Shown here: positions 27,499 to 36,059 of the stretch, piece by piece
Numbering within the stretch: the stretch's first letter is position 1
Layout of the letters: every line of letters starts with the position of its first letter
Origin: MAG-120531 sp963934855
GTDB lineage: Bacteria; Bacteroidota; Bacteroidia; Flavobacteriales; Flavobacteriaceae
Assembly: GCA_963934855.1 (NCBI GenBank)
Contig: CAWWAC010000007.1
Span: forward strand, 1 to 64,000
Direction: 5' to 3'
Length of the DNA stretch: 64,000 bases
Notes under the pieces: generated by a model
Told to the model about the DNA's origin: nothing
Database searches by the model: none
Seen by the model: only the letters and a program-made list of their open reading frames with translations
Position numbers and translations under genes: made by a program

Positions 27499-27804
27499 TT
27501 GAAAAGCATTCTGTACATACTCTTATTTATAGTGACTAGCGCAACTTTTGCGCAACAAGAGAAAAGCATGGAAATTGAGGGATTAAAAATGTATCCAAAT
27601 CCAGTAACTCAAGGAAAGGTTTTCATAGAAAGCACAGCGACCGGGCCAAAAAAAATTATTTTATTTGACGTTTTTGGAACTCCAATAATGGAGACAGTTT
27701 TAAAAACAAAAGAACTACAACTTCCCAGAATTAAAGCAGGAATTTACGTCATCAGAATCTTTACTGAAGAACAAACGAGTACCAGAAAATTAATAATCAA
27801 ATAA
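27499..27804 (+). CDS. Stand-alone T9SS type A sorting domain protein
   Basis: A 101-residue protein consisting of a signal peptide (ending ATFAQ) and almost nothing but a type A C-terminal sorting domain for type IX secretion: MYPNPVTQGKVFIES, LFDVFGTPI, then KAGIYVIRI and the basic end RKLIIK. Such domains normally sit after a large cargo. The start codon is TTG, since the signal peptide begins exactly there and the next ATG is after it. It is divergent from the beta-helix lipoprotein gene. It may be a remnant of a lost cargo gene or a small secreted protein. Confidence 0.8.
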   Translation: MKSILYILLFIVTSATFAQQEKSMEIEGLKMYPNPVTQGKVFIESTATGPKKIILFDVFGTPIMETVLKTKELQLPRIKAGIYVIRIFTEEQTSTRKLIIK

Positions 27805-27835
27805 GTGAGGGTCTATTAATTAGTGTTATTAAAGT

Positions 27836-27843
27836 TATATTTG
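27836..27843 (+). promoter_or_regulatory. -7 promoter box of tyrS
   Basis: TATATTTG matches TAnnTTTG perfectly, 22 bases before the tyrS ATG. Confidence 0.55.
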
Positions 27844-27865
27844 TCTTTCAAATAAACTCAATACA

Positions 27866-29161
27866 ATGCTTAAGAATTTTGTTGCTGAATTAAAATGGAG
27901 GGGCATGCTTCACGACGTCATGCCTGAAACTGAAGAACACCTTTTAAAAGAAATGCAGTCAGCATATATGGGTATTGACCCTACGGCAGATTCTTTACAT
28001 ATTGGACATTTAGTAGGTGTGATGATGTTAAAACACTTTCAGCTTTCTGGACATAAGCCATATGCTCTCATAGGAGGTGCTACGGGAATGATTGGAGATC
28101 CGTCTGGAAAATCTAGTGAGCGAAACCTCCTAGATGAGCCTACCCTAAGGCACAACCAAGAAGCATTAAAGCAGCAACTATCCCTTTTTTTAGATTTTAA
28201 TACCTCAAAACTCAATGGTGCTGTACTGGTGAATAACTATGATTGGATGAAAGATTTTTCATTTCTTTCATTTATAAGAGATGTGGGCAAACACATTACT
28301 GTAAATTATATGATGGCCAAAGACTCTGTAAAAAAGAGACTGTCTTCTGAAGCTGCAGAAGGAATGTCATTTACAGAGTTTACCTATCAATTGGTGCAGG
28401 GATATGATTTTTTACACCTTTTTAAAAAATACAATTGCACGCTACAAATGGGCGGTTCGGACCAATGGGGAAATATCACCACGGGAACTGAGCTCATTAG
28501 ACGCATTGGCGGAGGAAAGGGATATGCCCTTACCTGTCCTTTAATCACTAAGGCAGACGGTACTAAATTTGGGAAAACAGAAGGGGGTAATATTTGGTTA
28601 GACGCTAATAGAACCTCTCCGTACGCCTTTTTTCAATACTGGCTAAACACCTCAGATCTTGACGCAGAAAAATACATAAAAATATTTACGCTTTTAAGTG
28701 AGCAGGCCATTGTAAAGCTATCGACAGAACACCAAGAAGGGCCACACTTAAGAAGTCTACAAAAAAAATTGGCAGAACATATAACTACTATGGTTCACGG
28801 AATTGAAGCCTATGAAAATGCACTTAAAGCCAGTGAAATCTTATTTGGAAATACCACTGCAACTGAAGTAAAATCATTAGACACTAAAATATTTTTAGAG
28901 ATTTTTGAAGGAGTGCCACAGGCTTTTTTGTCTAAATCCTTTTTAAAAAATGGCTTGGATATGATTGCGGCTTTATCTGCAGAAACCGGCTTTTTAAAAT
29001 CTAATGGAGATGCAAGAAGAGAACTAAAGCAAAACGCTATTTCTGTAAATAAAGAAAAGGTAAAAGAAGATTATCTCATTGGTGAGCAAGACCTTATAAA
29101 CAACCAATACGTACTCTTACAAAGAGGAAAGAAGCACTATTTTATCCTTGTTTTTAATTAA
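27866..29161 (+). CDS. tyrS: Tyrosyl-tRNA synthetase
   Basis: A 431-residue class I synthetase charging tRNA-Tyr. The HIGH motif (LHIGHLVG, 45-48), tyrosine-binding GGSDQWGN, and the KMSKS equivalent KFGKT (~233) are present, and a C-terminal S4-type RNA-binding domain (SVNKEKVKEDYLI) closes the protein. Length is normal for bacterial TyrRS. It converges on the acyl-protein-synthetase-like gene with a 4-base overlap of the 3' ends and no terminator between. Confidence 0.97.
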   Translation: MLKNFVAELKWRGMLHDVMPETEEHLLKEMQSAYMGIDPTADSLHIGHLVGVMMLKHFQLSGHKPYALIGGATGMIGDPSGKSSERNLLDEPTLRHNQEALKQQLSLFLDFNTSKLNGAVLVNNYDWMKDFSFLSFIRDVGKHITVNYMMAKDSVKKRLSSEAAEGMSFTEFTYQLVQGYDFLHLFKKYNCTLQMGGSDQWGNITTGTELIRRIGGGKGYALTCPLITKADGTKFGKTEGGNIWLDANRTSPYAFFQYWLNTSDLDAEKYIKIFTLLSEQAIVKLSTEHQEGPHLRSLQKKLAEHITTMVHGIEAYENALKASEILFGNTTATEVKSLDTKIFLEIFEGVPQAFLSKSFLKNGLDMIAALSAETGFLKSNGDARRELKQNAISVNKEKVKEDYLIGEQDLINNQYVLLQRGKKHYFILVFN

Positions 29162-30144
29162 GGAACTAAAAGGTTACAGCCTCTAATAGCAGCGTGGTCA
29201 AAACGTCCTAAAATAGAAAAGCGTCCATTTCCATGTGTTTTGCCCAAGTCTTGTGTGGCTATAAAAGCACAGGAATAGGTGTTTGCTAAATCTATAACAT
29301 TTACCCCTCCTGTCATGTGGTCTCCAATTAGATTTAAAGGGTCTTCTGTATCTCTAATACAAATTTTCATCCATGGCGGGCATTCAAAAATGCCCAAGCC
29401 TTTTGAATACCCTTGTGACAAAAGTTCTGTCATTCCGTATTCAGAATGAATTTGCGCTACACCAAAACCCTCTGTTAGCTGTGTGTGAAGGGCCTCTCTA
29501 ACCATTTCTTTTCTCCTGCCTTTCATGCCTCCTGTTTCCATTACTATAGTGTGTTTTAGTTGCATAGGATACTGCTCTACAAAATCTAAAAGGGCAAAAG
29601 AGACGCCCATTAGTAAAGTCTTAGTACCTAAGGCCTCTAAAGATTCTAATGTTTCTTTTAAAGCGAGATAGTTGTTCAAGTAAAAACCAGAATTTGGATG
29701 TTCACTCTTAGAAATAAGATCTGCTACCATATAAATCAAGGAAGATCCCTCTCTTTCCAAGTAGGCTGGCAATAATGCCAAAATACAATAGTCTGACGGT
29801 TTCCCGTAAAAGTTGTTAAAAGCAGTAGTGTAACTCATTTCATATTCAGCCAAATACGGCACAAAATGCTTTGAGGTCTCCTTATCAGTAGTGCCGCTAG
29901 AAGAAAAATAAAAATCTGTTTGCTCACCCCTCGCTAACATAGCATGTGACTTAAAAAAAGAGATAGGCATATATGGGATTTCTGAAAGCTCCTTTACTAC
30001 CGTTGGTGTCTTTCCTAAATGATCACAAAACTGACCATATACAGCATTCTGAAGGTACTGAAAAGCAAATAAATTTAAAGCGTATGCTTTAAATTCATCT
30101 GGACTTTGAATACTAAAAGGGTTTTTCTCAAACATCGCTTTCAT
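29158..30144 (-). CDS. LuxE/acyl-protein-synthetase-like (acyl transferase) protein
   Basis: A 328-residue protein of the LuxE family within the adenylate-forming superfamily. The phosphate-binding loop YFSSSGTTDKETSKH (~85-100) is clear, and later SEYGMTELLSQ matches the family's A5-like motif. LuxE proteins activate a fatty acid and pass it to a partner; the substrate here is unknown. Flavobacterial homologues are usually annotated simply as acyl transferase. A second ATG three codons downstream (30135) is a possible start, which matters because a promoter box lies only 4 bases before the first. Confidence 0.75.
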   Translation of the reverse strand: MKAMFEKNPFSIQSPDEFKAYALNLFAFQYLQNAVYGQFCDHLGKTPTVVKELSEIPYMPISFFKSHAMLARGEQTDFYFSSSGTTDKETSKHFVPYLAEYEMSYTTAFNNFYGKPSDYCILALLPAYLEREGSSLIYMVADLISKSEHPNSGFYLNNYLALKETLESLEALGTKTLLMGVSFALLDFVEQYPMQLKHTIVMETGGMKGRRKEMVREALHTQLTEGFGVAQIHSEYGMTELLSQGYSKGLGIFECPPWMKICIRDTEDPLNLIGDHMTGGVNVIDLANTYSCAFIATQDLGKTHGNGRFSILGRFDHAAIRGCNLLVP

Positions 30145-30148
30145 GGGA

Positions 30149-30156
30149 CAAAAATA
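30149..30156 (-). promoter_or_regulatory. -7 box abutting the LuxE-like gene
   Basis: Minus-strand TATTTTTG matches TAnnTTTG and ends 4 bases before the ATG at 30144, so transcription would start at or in that codon. Confidence 0.45.
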
Positions 30157-30170
30157 GGGAATAAATTATG

Positions 30171-30178
30171 TAATTTTG
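30171..30178 (+). promoter_or_regulatory. -7 box abutting the epimerase gene
   Basis: TAATTTTG matches TAnnTTTG and ends 4 bases before the ATG at 30183, implying a leaderless or nearly leaderless mRNA. Confidence 0.45.
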
Positions 30179-30182
30179 AGAT

Positions 30183-31181
30183 ATGATTCTAGTTACAGGA
30201 GGTACTGGGTTAGTGGGCGCCCATTTGTTATATGAACTATGTTTGGCAGGGAAAACTCCAAGAGCCCTCTACAGAGCGCCAAATAGTTTAAATGGCGTAA
30301 AAAGTTTATTTAAGTCAAAGTCTGATATTTTTGAATCCTTATTTGCTCAAATTGAATGGACACAAGGTGACATTTTAGACTTAGAGACTCTAAAATTTGC
30401 CTTTGCCGATGTGACGGAGTTATACCACTGCGCAGCACTCATTTCTTTTGACCCTAAAGACTATAAAAAACTACAGCAAATCAATGTCGCTGGTACCGCA
30501 AACATCGTAAATTGCGCCCTTGATTTTAAAGTGGTCAAAATGTGCTATGTGAGTTCTATAGCTAGCTTAGGTAAAACTACTGCTCCACATAGCATTAATG
30601 AAGATACCGATTGGAATATTGAAAACCCCAATGTGTATGCCCTTAGTAAATACCAGGCAGAATTAGAGGTTTGGCGAGGTATTCAGGAGGGACTGCAAGC
30701 AGTAATCATAAATCCTGGGGTTATTTTAGGTGCTGGATTTTGGAATAAAGGGAGTGGAAAATTATTTGGTTTTGCTAAAAAAGGGAGTGCTTACTATTTT
30801 CCTGGTGGATCTGGTTTTGTTGGTGTTTCTGACGTAGTAAAACTCATGCAATTGGGAATGGAAAGCAAAAATGCAAACCAACGCTATATTTGTGTTTCTG
30901 AAAACCTGAGTTATTTAGAAGTTTTCTCCTTTATGTCTAAAAGTTTTGGAACACAAAAGCCTACCAAAAAACTTTCTTTTTTATTTTTAGAAATATTATG
31001 GCGCCTAGATTATATAAAACAAAAAATCACAGGAGGACCAAGAAAAATAACTGCACAAACCGTTTTTAGTCTCAGACATCAAGATTTTTACAGCGCTCAA
31101 AAGAGCATAGATATGCTTAAAATGGAATACCAAAAAATAGATAAAATTATTCTAGACTGTTGTAATGCTTATGTTAATTAA
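30183..31181 (+). CDS. NAD-dependent epimerase/dehydratase (extended SDR)
   Basis: A 332-residue extended short-chain dehydrogenase. The NAD(P) site is TGGTGLVGAHL at the N-terminus, the active Tyr-Lys pair is Y152-x3-K156 (YALSKYQAE), and the upstream Ser is in SSIAS. Substrates of this family are nucleotide sugars, dihydroflavonol-like alcohols or steroid-like lipids; nothing here decides. It is divergent from the LuxE-like gene and converges on the DUF4296 gene with an 8-base overlap. Confidence 0.87.
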   Translation: MILVTGGTGLVGAHLLYELCLAGKTPRALYRAPNSLNGVKSLFKSKSDIFESLFAQIEWTQGDILDLETLKFAFADVTELYHCAALISFDPKDYKKLQQINVAGTANIVNCALDFKVVKMCYVSSIASLGKTTAPHSINEDTDWNIENPNVYALSKYQAELEVWRGIQEGLQAVIINPGVILGAGFWNKGSGKLFGFAKKGSAYYFPGGSGFVGVSDVVKLMQLGMESKNANQRYICVSENLSYLEVFSFMSKSFGTQKPTKKLSFLFLEILWRLDYIKQKITGGPRKITAQTVFSLRHQDFYSAQKSIDMLKMEYQKIDKIILDCCNAYVN

Positions 31182-31530
31182 GAGTCTCTATTTCAGTTTT
31201 TTTATTGTGTGCTACCTTTAAAGCTTGTAGCTTTTTCTCTACTCTTCTGTATATGTATTCGTAGTCTAGAGGTCTAGAAGCAAAATAAAGGTCATTTTGA
31301 GCATAGGTAAGGCTGTCTATTTCATATTTTTTATACACATATGACAAAGGAGTGATGGATACATTTTCAAAAGAAGCTTTATCTACCTTGGCTGCTGTAT
31401 TTAAAATAGAGAGGTCAAAAACAATATCCTCCATTTCCTGAAGAGATAGAACACGATCTGGCCTTGGTACTATTTCATTGGCACAAGACCAAAACCCCAA
31501 AACCCCAAAAATTAAAATAATTATTCTCAT
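31174..31530 (-). CDS. DUF4296 lipoprotein
   Basis: A 118-residue lipoprotein (lipobox FWSC, Cys16). The mature part PRPDRVLSLQEMEDIVFDLSILNTA and the following helical region match the DUF4296 family found in Bacteroidota, of unknown function. Its ATG overlaps the dihydroorotase stop codon (TAATG), so it is translationally coupled with pyrC; this order is common in the group as I recall it. Confidence 0.85.
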   Translation of the reverse strand: MRIIILIFGVLGFWSCANEIVPRPDRVLSLQEMEDIVFDLSILNTAAKVDKASFENVSITPLSYVYKKYEIDSLTYAQNDLYFASRPLDYEYIYRRVEKKLQALKVAHNKKTEIETLN

Positions 31531-32870
31531 TAGTCTCTGTTATAAGTAAGTCTCATTGCATTTTTTTGATCAGAAATAACTCCCTGGTCATAAGCCAAAT
31601 GTCCGTTGACAAAAGTTTTGTGCACCTGGTGGGTAAAAGTAGTTCCTAAAAAAGGAGACCAACCACACTTAGAAACAATATTTTGACCGCTTACTGTCCA
31701 TGGAACATTTGGTTTTATAAGTACAAGGTCTGCAAAATATCCTTCTCTTAAATAGCCCCTCCTATTTATATTAAAAAGGATAGCGGGGTTGTGGCAAATT
31801 TTCTGAACTAAATTGGGTAGAGAAATCATTCCCTGACCTACTTTTTCTAAAAGTCCTACCAAAGCGTGTTGAACCAAAGGGCCTCCAGAGGGTGCTTGTG
31901 CGTATTTTTGCTGTTTTTCTTCTATGGTGTGAGGTGCGTGATCTGTAGCTATAACGTCTATTCTGTCATCTAAAAGTGCCTCCCACAAACCTGCCCTATC
32001 TGCGGACGTCTTCACTGCCGGATTCCATTTAATATAACTGCCTTTTTCTGCGTAGTCCATATCTGAAAACCAAAGGTGATGAAGGCATACCTCTGCTGTT
32101 ATTTTTTTATCTTTTAATGGAATATCATTTCTAAACAGATGAGTTTCTCTAGCAGTAGACAAGTGAAATACATGAAGTCTAGCAGCGGTCCTTTCTGCCA
32201 AGGCTACTGCCTTAGAAGAAGACAAGTAACAGGCTTCTGCTGAGCGAATTTCTGGGTGTGCACTCATAGGAATATCAGCGCCATAGCTCTCTGTATAGGC
32301 TTCCATATTTGCCCTTATAGTTCCCTCATCTTCACAGTGCGCACAAATTACAAGTGCTGTATTACTAAAAATTCCTTCTAATACCTGCTCGTTGTCTACC
32401 AGCATATTCCCTGTAGAAGAACCTAAAAATAGTTTCACATTAGAGGTGGCATTTTTATCCAACCTTTTTAACTCTTCTAAATTGTCATTGGTGCCTCCAA
32501 AAGGAAAGGCATAGTTAGCAAAGGAACTTTGAGCACCCAATAAAAACTTAGCTTCTAGCGCTTTAATGGAAGTGGTTTGTGGGTTGGTATTAGGCTGCTC
32601 CATATACGAGGTAACACCCCCAGCCACAGCAGCCCTACTTTCTGTGTATATGTTTCCTTTATGAGTAAGTCCTGGCTCTCTAAAATGAACCTGATCATCA
32701 ATCATTCCAGGCAATACCAACATTCCAGCTGCATCTATTACGGTAGCTGTTAGGTGGGAAAGATCGGTCCCTATTTTATCAATAAACTGATCTTTTAGAA
32801 GAATATCGGCCTGAAAGGTCAAGCCTTCATTTACTAAGGTTCCGTTTTTAATTAAAGTATATGATGCCAT
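31530..32870 (-). CDS. pyrC: Dihydroorotase
   Basis: A 446-residue amidohydrolase catalysing the third step of pyrimidine synthesis (carbamoyl-aspartate to dihydroorotate). Family marks are IDDQVHFREPGLTHKG (residues 57-72), NVKLFLGSSTGNM (candidate carboxylated Lys), ICAHCED, VFHLSTA and TDHAPHT. The first metal-binding motif, usually D-x-H-x-H, is D58-D-Q60-V-H62, so one metal His is Gln. The rest of the metal site looks intact. It follows the glycosyltransferase gene after one base and is coupled to the DUF4296 gene. Confidence 0.92.
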   Translation of the reverse strand: MASYTLIKNGTLVNEGLTFQADILLKDQFIDKIGTDLSHLTATVIDAAGMLVLPGMIDDQVHFREPGLTHKGNIYTESRAAVAGGVTSYMEQPNTNPQTTSIKALEAKFLLGAQSSFANYAFPFGGTNDNLEELKRLDKNATSNVKLFLGSSTGNMLVDNEQVLEGIFSNTALVICAHCEDEGTIRANMEAYTESYGADIPMSAHPEIRSAEACYLSSSKAVALAERTAARLHVFHLSTARETHLFRNDIPLKDKKITAEVCLHHLWFSDMDYAEKGSYIKWNPAVKTSADRAGLWEALLDDRIDVIATDHAPHTIEEKQQKYAQAPSGGPLVQHALVGLLEKVGQGMISLPNLVQKICHNPAILFNINRRGYLREGYFADLVLIKPNVPWTVSGQNIVSKCGWSPFLGTTFTHQVHKTFVNGHLAYDQGVISDQKNAMRLTYNRD

Positions 32871-32871
32871 T

Positions 32872-33600
32872 TTAGAAATTTTTCTTATTGAAAATACTCT
32901 GGGCTTTTAATTTTAAGACACCTATAACTGCTTCTCCCACTATGGAAGAACTCATCTTAGATTTCCCCAACACCCTATCTCTAAAAATAATGGGGACTTC
33001 TTCTATTTTAAATCCTTTTATATGGGCTCTAAATTTCATTTCAATCTGAAAGGCGTAGCCTACAAACTTAACGCGGTCCAAAGGAATGGCTTCTAATACT
33101 TTTCTGGAGTAACACACAAAACCAGAGGTGGGGTCATGTACCTTCATTCCGGTAATGATTTTTACATAAAAAGAGGCTCCGTATGAAATTAAAATTCTGT
33201 ACAAGGGCCAATTTACTACGTTAATGCCTTTTTTATAACGAGAACCAATAGAGAGGTCTGCCCCCTTTTCACAGGCTTCAAATAAAGAAATAAGGTCTTT
33301 TACAGGATGTGAAAAATCTGCATCCATCTCAAAAATGTAGTCATAAGACCTAGCCAATGCCCATTTAAAACCATGAATATAGGCCGTACCTAGCCCCCCT
33401 TTACCTGCTCTTTCTTCTAAAAAAAGTTGTTCTGGATAGTCTTGCTGTAATTTTTTTACTGCAAAAGCAGTTCCGTCTGGTGATCCATCGTCTACTATAA
33501 GTACATGAAAAGACATAGGTAATTCAAAAACAGCCTCTACTATTTGAGAAATATTCTCAATCTCATTATAGGTGGGAATAATAACAATCCTTGGGGTCAT
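32872..33600 (-). CDS. Polyprenol-phosphate mannosyltransferase-like GT2 glycosyltransferase
   Basis: A 242-residue soluble or peripheral GT2 enzyme resembling dolichol/polyprenol phosphate mannose synthase: PTYNEIENI at the N-terminus, DDGSPDGT, and DADFSHP for the metal/sugar site, then IGSRYKKG. It has no C-terminal membrane domain, like Dpm1. It would make polyprenyl-phosphate-mannose (or another hexose), the donor used by GT39-type enzymes; a GT39 gene sits just across the divergent promoter at 33729. The ATG at 33600 is chosen because the family N-terminus begins there. Confidence 0.9.
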   Translation of the reverse strand: MTPRIVIIPTYNEIENISQIVEAVFELPMSFHVLIVDDGSPDGTAFAVKKLQQDYPEQLFLEERAGKGGLGTAYIHGFKWALARSYDYIFEMDADFSHPVKDLISLFEACEKGADLSIGSRYKKGINVVNWPLYRILISYGASFYVKIITGMKVHDPTSGFVCYSRKVLEAIPLDRVKFVGYAFQIEMKFRAHIKGFKIEEVPIIFRDRVLGKSKMSSSIVGEAVIGVLKLKAQSIFNKKNF

Positions 33601-33618
33601 GACATGAAAATTTGTACA

Positions 33619-33626
33619 CAAAAATA
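33619..33626 (-). promoter_or_regulatory. -7 promoter box of the GT2-pyrC-DUF4296 operon
   Basis: Minus-strand TATTTTTG matches TAnnTTTG perfectly, 18 bases before the ATG at 33600. Confidence 0.5.
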
Positions 33627-33703
33627 GCACATTAATGCCGTTATCTAAGTGTTAGTGTAGGCTTTATGCTTTTTTTATAAGGAACAAACCCACTTATAAT
33701 TTG

Positions 33704-33711
33704 TAAATTTG
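33704..33711 (+). promoter_or_regulatory. -7 promoter box of the GT39 gene
   Basis: TAAATTTG matches TAnnTTTG perfectly, 17 bases before the ATG at 33729. Confidence 0.55.
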
Positions 33712-33728
33712 CCTGCAAAACATCATGA

Positions 33729-35408
33729 ATGAAAGGCAATCAACAAAAGCTTTTTTATATACTCATAGGACTTATTGCCCTTGTAAACTGCCTTCAAGCA
33801 GCTTATACAGAACTTATTTACGATGAGGCCTATTATTGGTATTTCTCTACTCAATTAGATTGGGGATACTTTGACCACCCCCCTATGGTGGCTGGCATGA
33901 TGGCGCTTGGAAACTTAGTTTTTAAGGGGACTCTTGCTGTTAGAATTATTGGCGTTTTAATGTCTGTAGGAACCTACATACTCCTTTGGGAAACTATCAA
34001 AGATCCTAGAAAATATTCCTTTGTATGGTCTTTTATTGTCCTGGTTTTTTCTATGACTTTACTAAACGCTTATGGGTTTTTTAGCCTGCCAGACACCCCT
34101 TTATTATTTTTTACTGCCTTATTTATTTTTTTTCTGCAAGCTTTTTACGACAAAGCCAATTGGACACTCAGTCTGGCGTTAGGGCTTGTCATGGCAGCGC
34201 TCATGTATAGTAAATACCATGCCGTTTTAGTGATTGTTGGTGTTGTTTTTGGAAATCCTAAACTACTTAAAAACCGTTATGCCTGGGGATCTGTTTTAGT
34301 AAGCCTCTTGGCATACAGTCCACATTTATACTGGTTGTATAAAAATGAATTTGTATCTGTAGCTTACCACCTTTTTGAAAGGCCTAATAGAGCCTATGAT
34401 TTCTTTGATTTTGGTCTTGGATATTGGGTGAATTTAATAGCTATTTTTGGACTTACTTTTCCTTTTATATACAAAACGCTCTTTTCTGTAAAAGCCAATA
34501 CTTCATTAAAAAAAAGTATGATTGGGATAGTGCTTACAGTACTCGTATTTTTTCTAGTTTCAAGTTTTAATAGGCGCATACAAACCCAATGGATAGTTGT
34601 AATCTGTATTCCTGTGGCTTATTTAGTATTTGAAAGGCTTATAGAAGATAAAAAACTGCGCAAACAGCTCTGGATATCTGGCCTTATTAATACAGCCCTT
34701 ATTGTATTTTTAAGGCTTGGCTTAATCTTTGAGCCTTTACTTCCTATTTCTTATGAAGCCCATGGCAATAAAGAATGGGTAGCTGCTTTAGAAAAAAAAG
34801 TAGGTCTCGCAAAAGTAGTCTTTGAAGATTCCTATAGAAATGCGCCCATGTACGCATTCTATTCTAAAGCCACTACCTACTCTCTAAATAGCATTAGCTA
34901 CAGGGAAAATCAATATAATATTGACGGTTCAGAAGAAAGTATTCAAGGAGAAAAAGTGGCTTATATTACAAAGAAAGATATACAGAGTGATTTCTCCTTC
35001 CAAAAAGCAAAAAATACTGTTTATTACGGCAGGTGGATAGACCATTTTCAGTCTTACTCCCTTTTGGAAACTAAGCTTTTAGAAATCTCTGCAGGCGTAA
35101 TCTATTTTAAATTGACCAATCCCTATAAAAATACTATAGCGCTACAAGACTTAGACTTTGGAGTGGCTTTTCTTAATTCTTACAAGCAATATAAAAACCT
35201 GACCCCCATTAATTTTTCTAAAGAGGAAGAAAAGGAAATGAATAATAAAAGCCTAGCACCAGGAGCTTCTATTTTAATTAAGGGGGCTTTTAAAAAACCT
35301 ACCAGTTATGATGAGAGTGGCTATTTTAAAATCACTATTGCAAGCGCAGGACTGCCTTACTTACTTGGAGGTACCAATCAAAAAATAGCTCGATGGAAAC
35401 CCTTTTAA
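33729..35408 (+). CDS. GT39/PMT-like membrane glycosyltransferase
   Basis: A 559-residue inner-membrane protein with about 11-12 hydrophobic segments and a soluble C-terminal region. The first extracytoplasmic loop holds the catalytic acidic motif YDEAYYW (D32-E33) and DHPPMV, typical of the PMT/ArnT group that transfers sugar from polyprenyl phosphate to proteins or lipids on the periplasmic side. Together with the divergent polyprenol-phosphate mannosyltransferase-like gene it could carry out protein O-mannosylation, known in several Bacteroidota. It overlaps the next gene by 16 bases. Confidence 0.88.
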   Translation: MKGNQQKLFYILIGLIALVNCLQAAYTELIYDEAYYWYFSTQLDWGYFDHPPMVAGMMALGNLVFKGTLAVRIIGVLMSVGTYILLWETIKDPRKYSFVWSFIVLVFSMTLLNAYGFFSLPDTPLLFFTALFIFFLQAFYDKANWTLSLALGLVMAALMYSKYHAVLVIVGVVFGNPKLLKNRYAWGSVLVSLLAYSPHLYWLYKNEFVSVAYHLFERPNRAYDFFDFGLGYWVNLIAIFGLTFPFIYKTLFSVKANTSLKKSMIGIVLTVLVFFLVSSFNRRIQTQWIVVICIPVAYLVFERLIEDKKLRKQLWISGLINTALIVFLRLGLIFEPLLPISYEAHGNKEWVAALEKKVGLAKVVFEDSYRNAPMYAFYSKATTYSLNSISYRENQYNIDGSEESIQGEKVAYITKKDIQSDFSFQKAKNTVYYGRWIDHFQSYSLLETKLLEISAGVIYFKLTNPYKNTIALQDLDFGVAFLNSYKQYKNLTPINFSKEEEKEMNNKSLAPGASILIKGAFKKPTSYDESGYFKITIASAGLPYLLGGTNQKIARWKPF

Positions 35409-36055
35409 GACCTTCTTTCATTGCAGACTGGATTCTGGGTGTTTTATTACTATCACTCCTAATTATGGTGCTTTCAAAACAAATTCACTTGCACCGTTTT
35501 ACTCTTTTCACTAATCTTCTTACCAATAATAAGTATGTATTGGTGTACAATAAAAAAAAACAGTTATTACATCCTTTTCAGCTACTGTGGCAGCTATTTG
35601 CTATTTTAAATACCAGTCTTTTTTTATATTTAAACCTAGGTCTGCTCACTATAAGGTTGGGGAGTTCTAGTTATTTGTCAAGTTCTTTTATATTGATTTT
35701 TCTGGGGGTGGCTTTTTTTGTTTATGCCAAACAATTAGCGCAAAGATTAAATGGTGTATTTTTCAATAACAACAGACTCATGAAAGACCTCACCTTTAAA
35801 AAAAGCAGTTATTTTAACTATGCCTCAATCATTCTTTTTATTTCTAACCTGCTATTTCTATTTTTATTCCCTAACTCTAGGATCTTGTTTTTCGTTAGTA
35901 TTGGCTTAGCTTTTTTAGTGATCTTAAGTGGCTGGCTTGTGATAATTAGAAATCATCAAAAACACATTATAAACAACATCTTCTATTTTATTTTGTACCT
36001 TTGCGCTCTTGAAATTGCGCCTTTTTTAATTATTGTCCGTATTTTTAAAATGTGA
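35393..36055 (+). CDS. DUF4271 membrane protein
   Basis: A 220-residue inner-membrane protein with about six hydrophobic segments and a conserved end (YLCALEIAPFLIIVRI) typical of the DUF4271 family. Function unknown. In Flavobacteriia it is regularly found directly before the uroporphyrinogen-III synthase gene, as here, so a role tied to envelope or haem metabolism is possible. It overlaps the GT39 gene by 16 bases. Confidence 0.85.
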   Translation: METLLRPSFIADWILGVLLLSLLIMVLSKQIHLHRFTLFTNLLTNNKYVLVYNKKKQLLHPFQLLWQLFAILNTSLFLYLNLGLLTIRLGSSSYLSSSFILIFLGVAFFVYAKQLAQRLNGVFFNNNRLMKDLTFKKSSYFNYASIILFISNLLFLFLFPNSRILFFVSIGLAFLVILSGWLVIIRNHQKHIINNIFYFILYLCALEIAPFLIIVRIFKM

Positions 36056-36059
36056 AACT

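Noticed and set aside
35996..36003. TACCTTTG inside the DUF4271 gene as a hemD promoter
   Set aside because: A perfect -7 box, but it lies within coding sequence, has no -33 element and the genes are tightly packed, so read-through is more likely.
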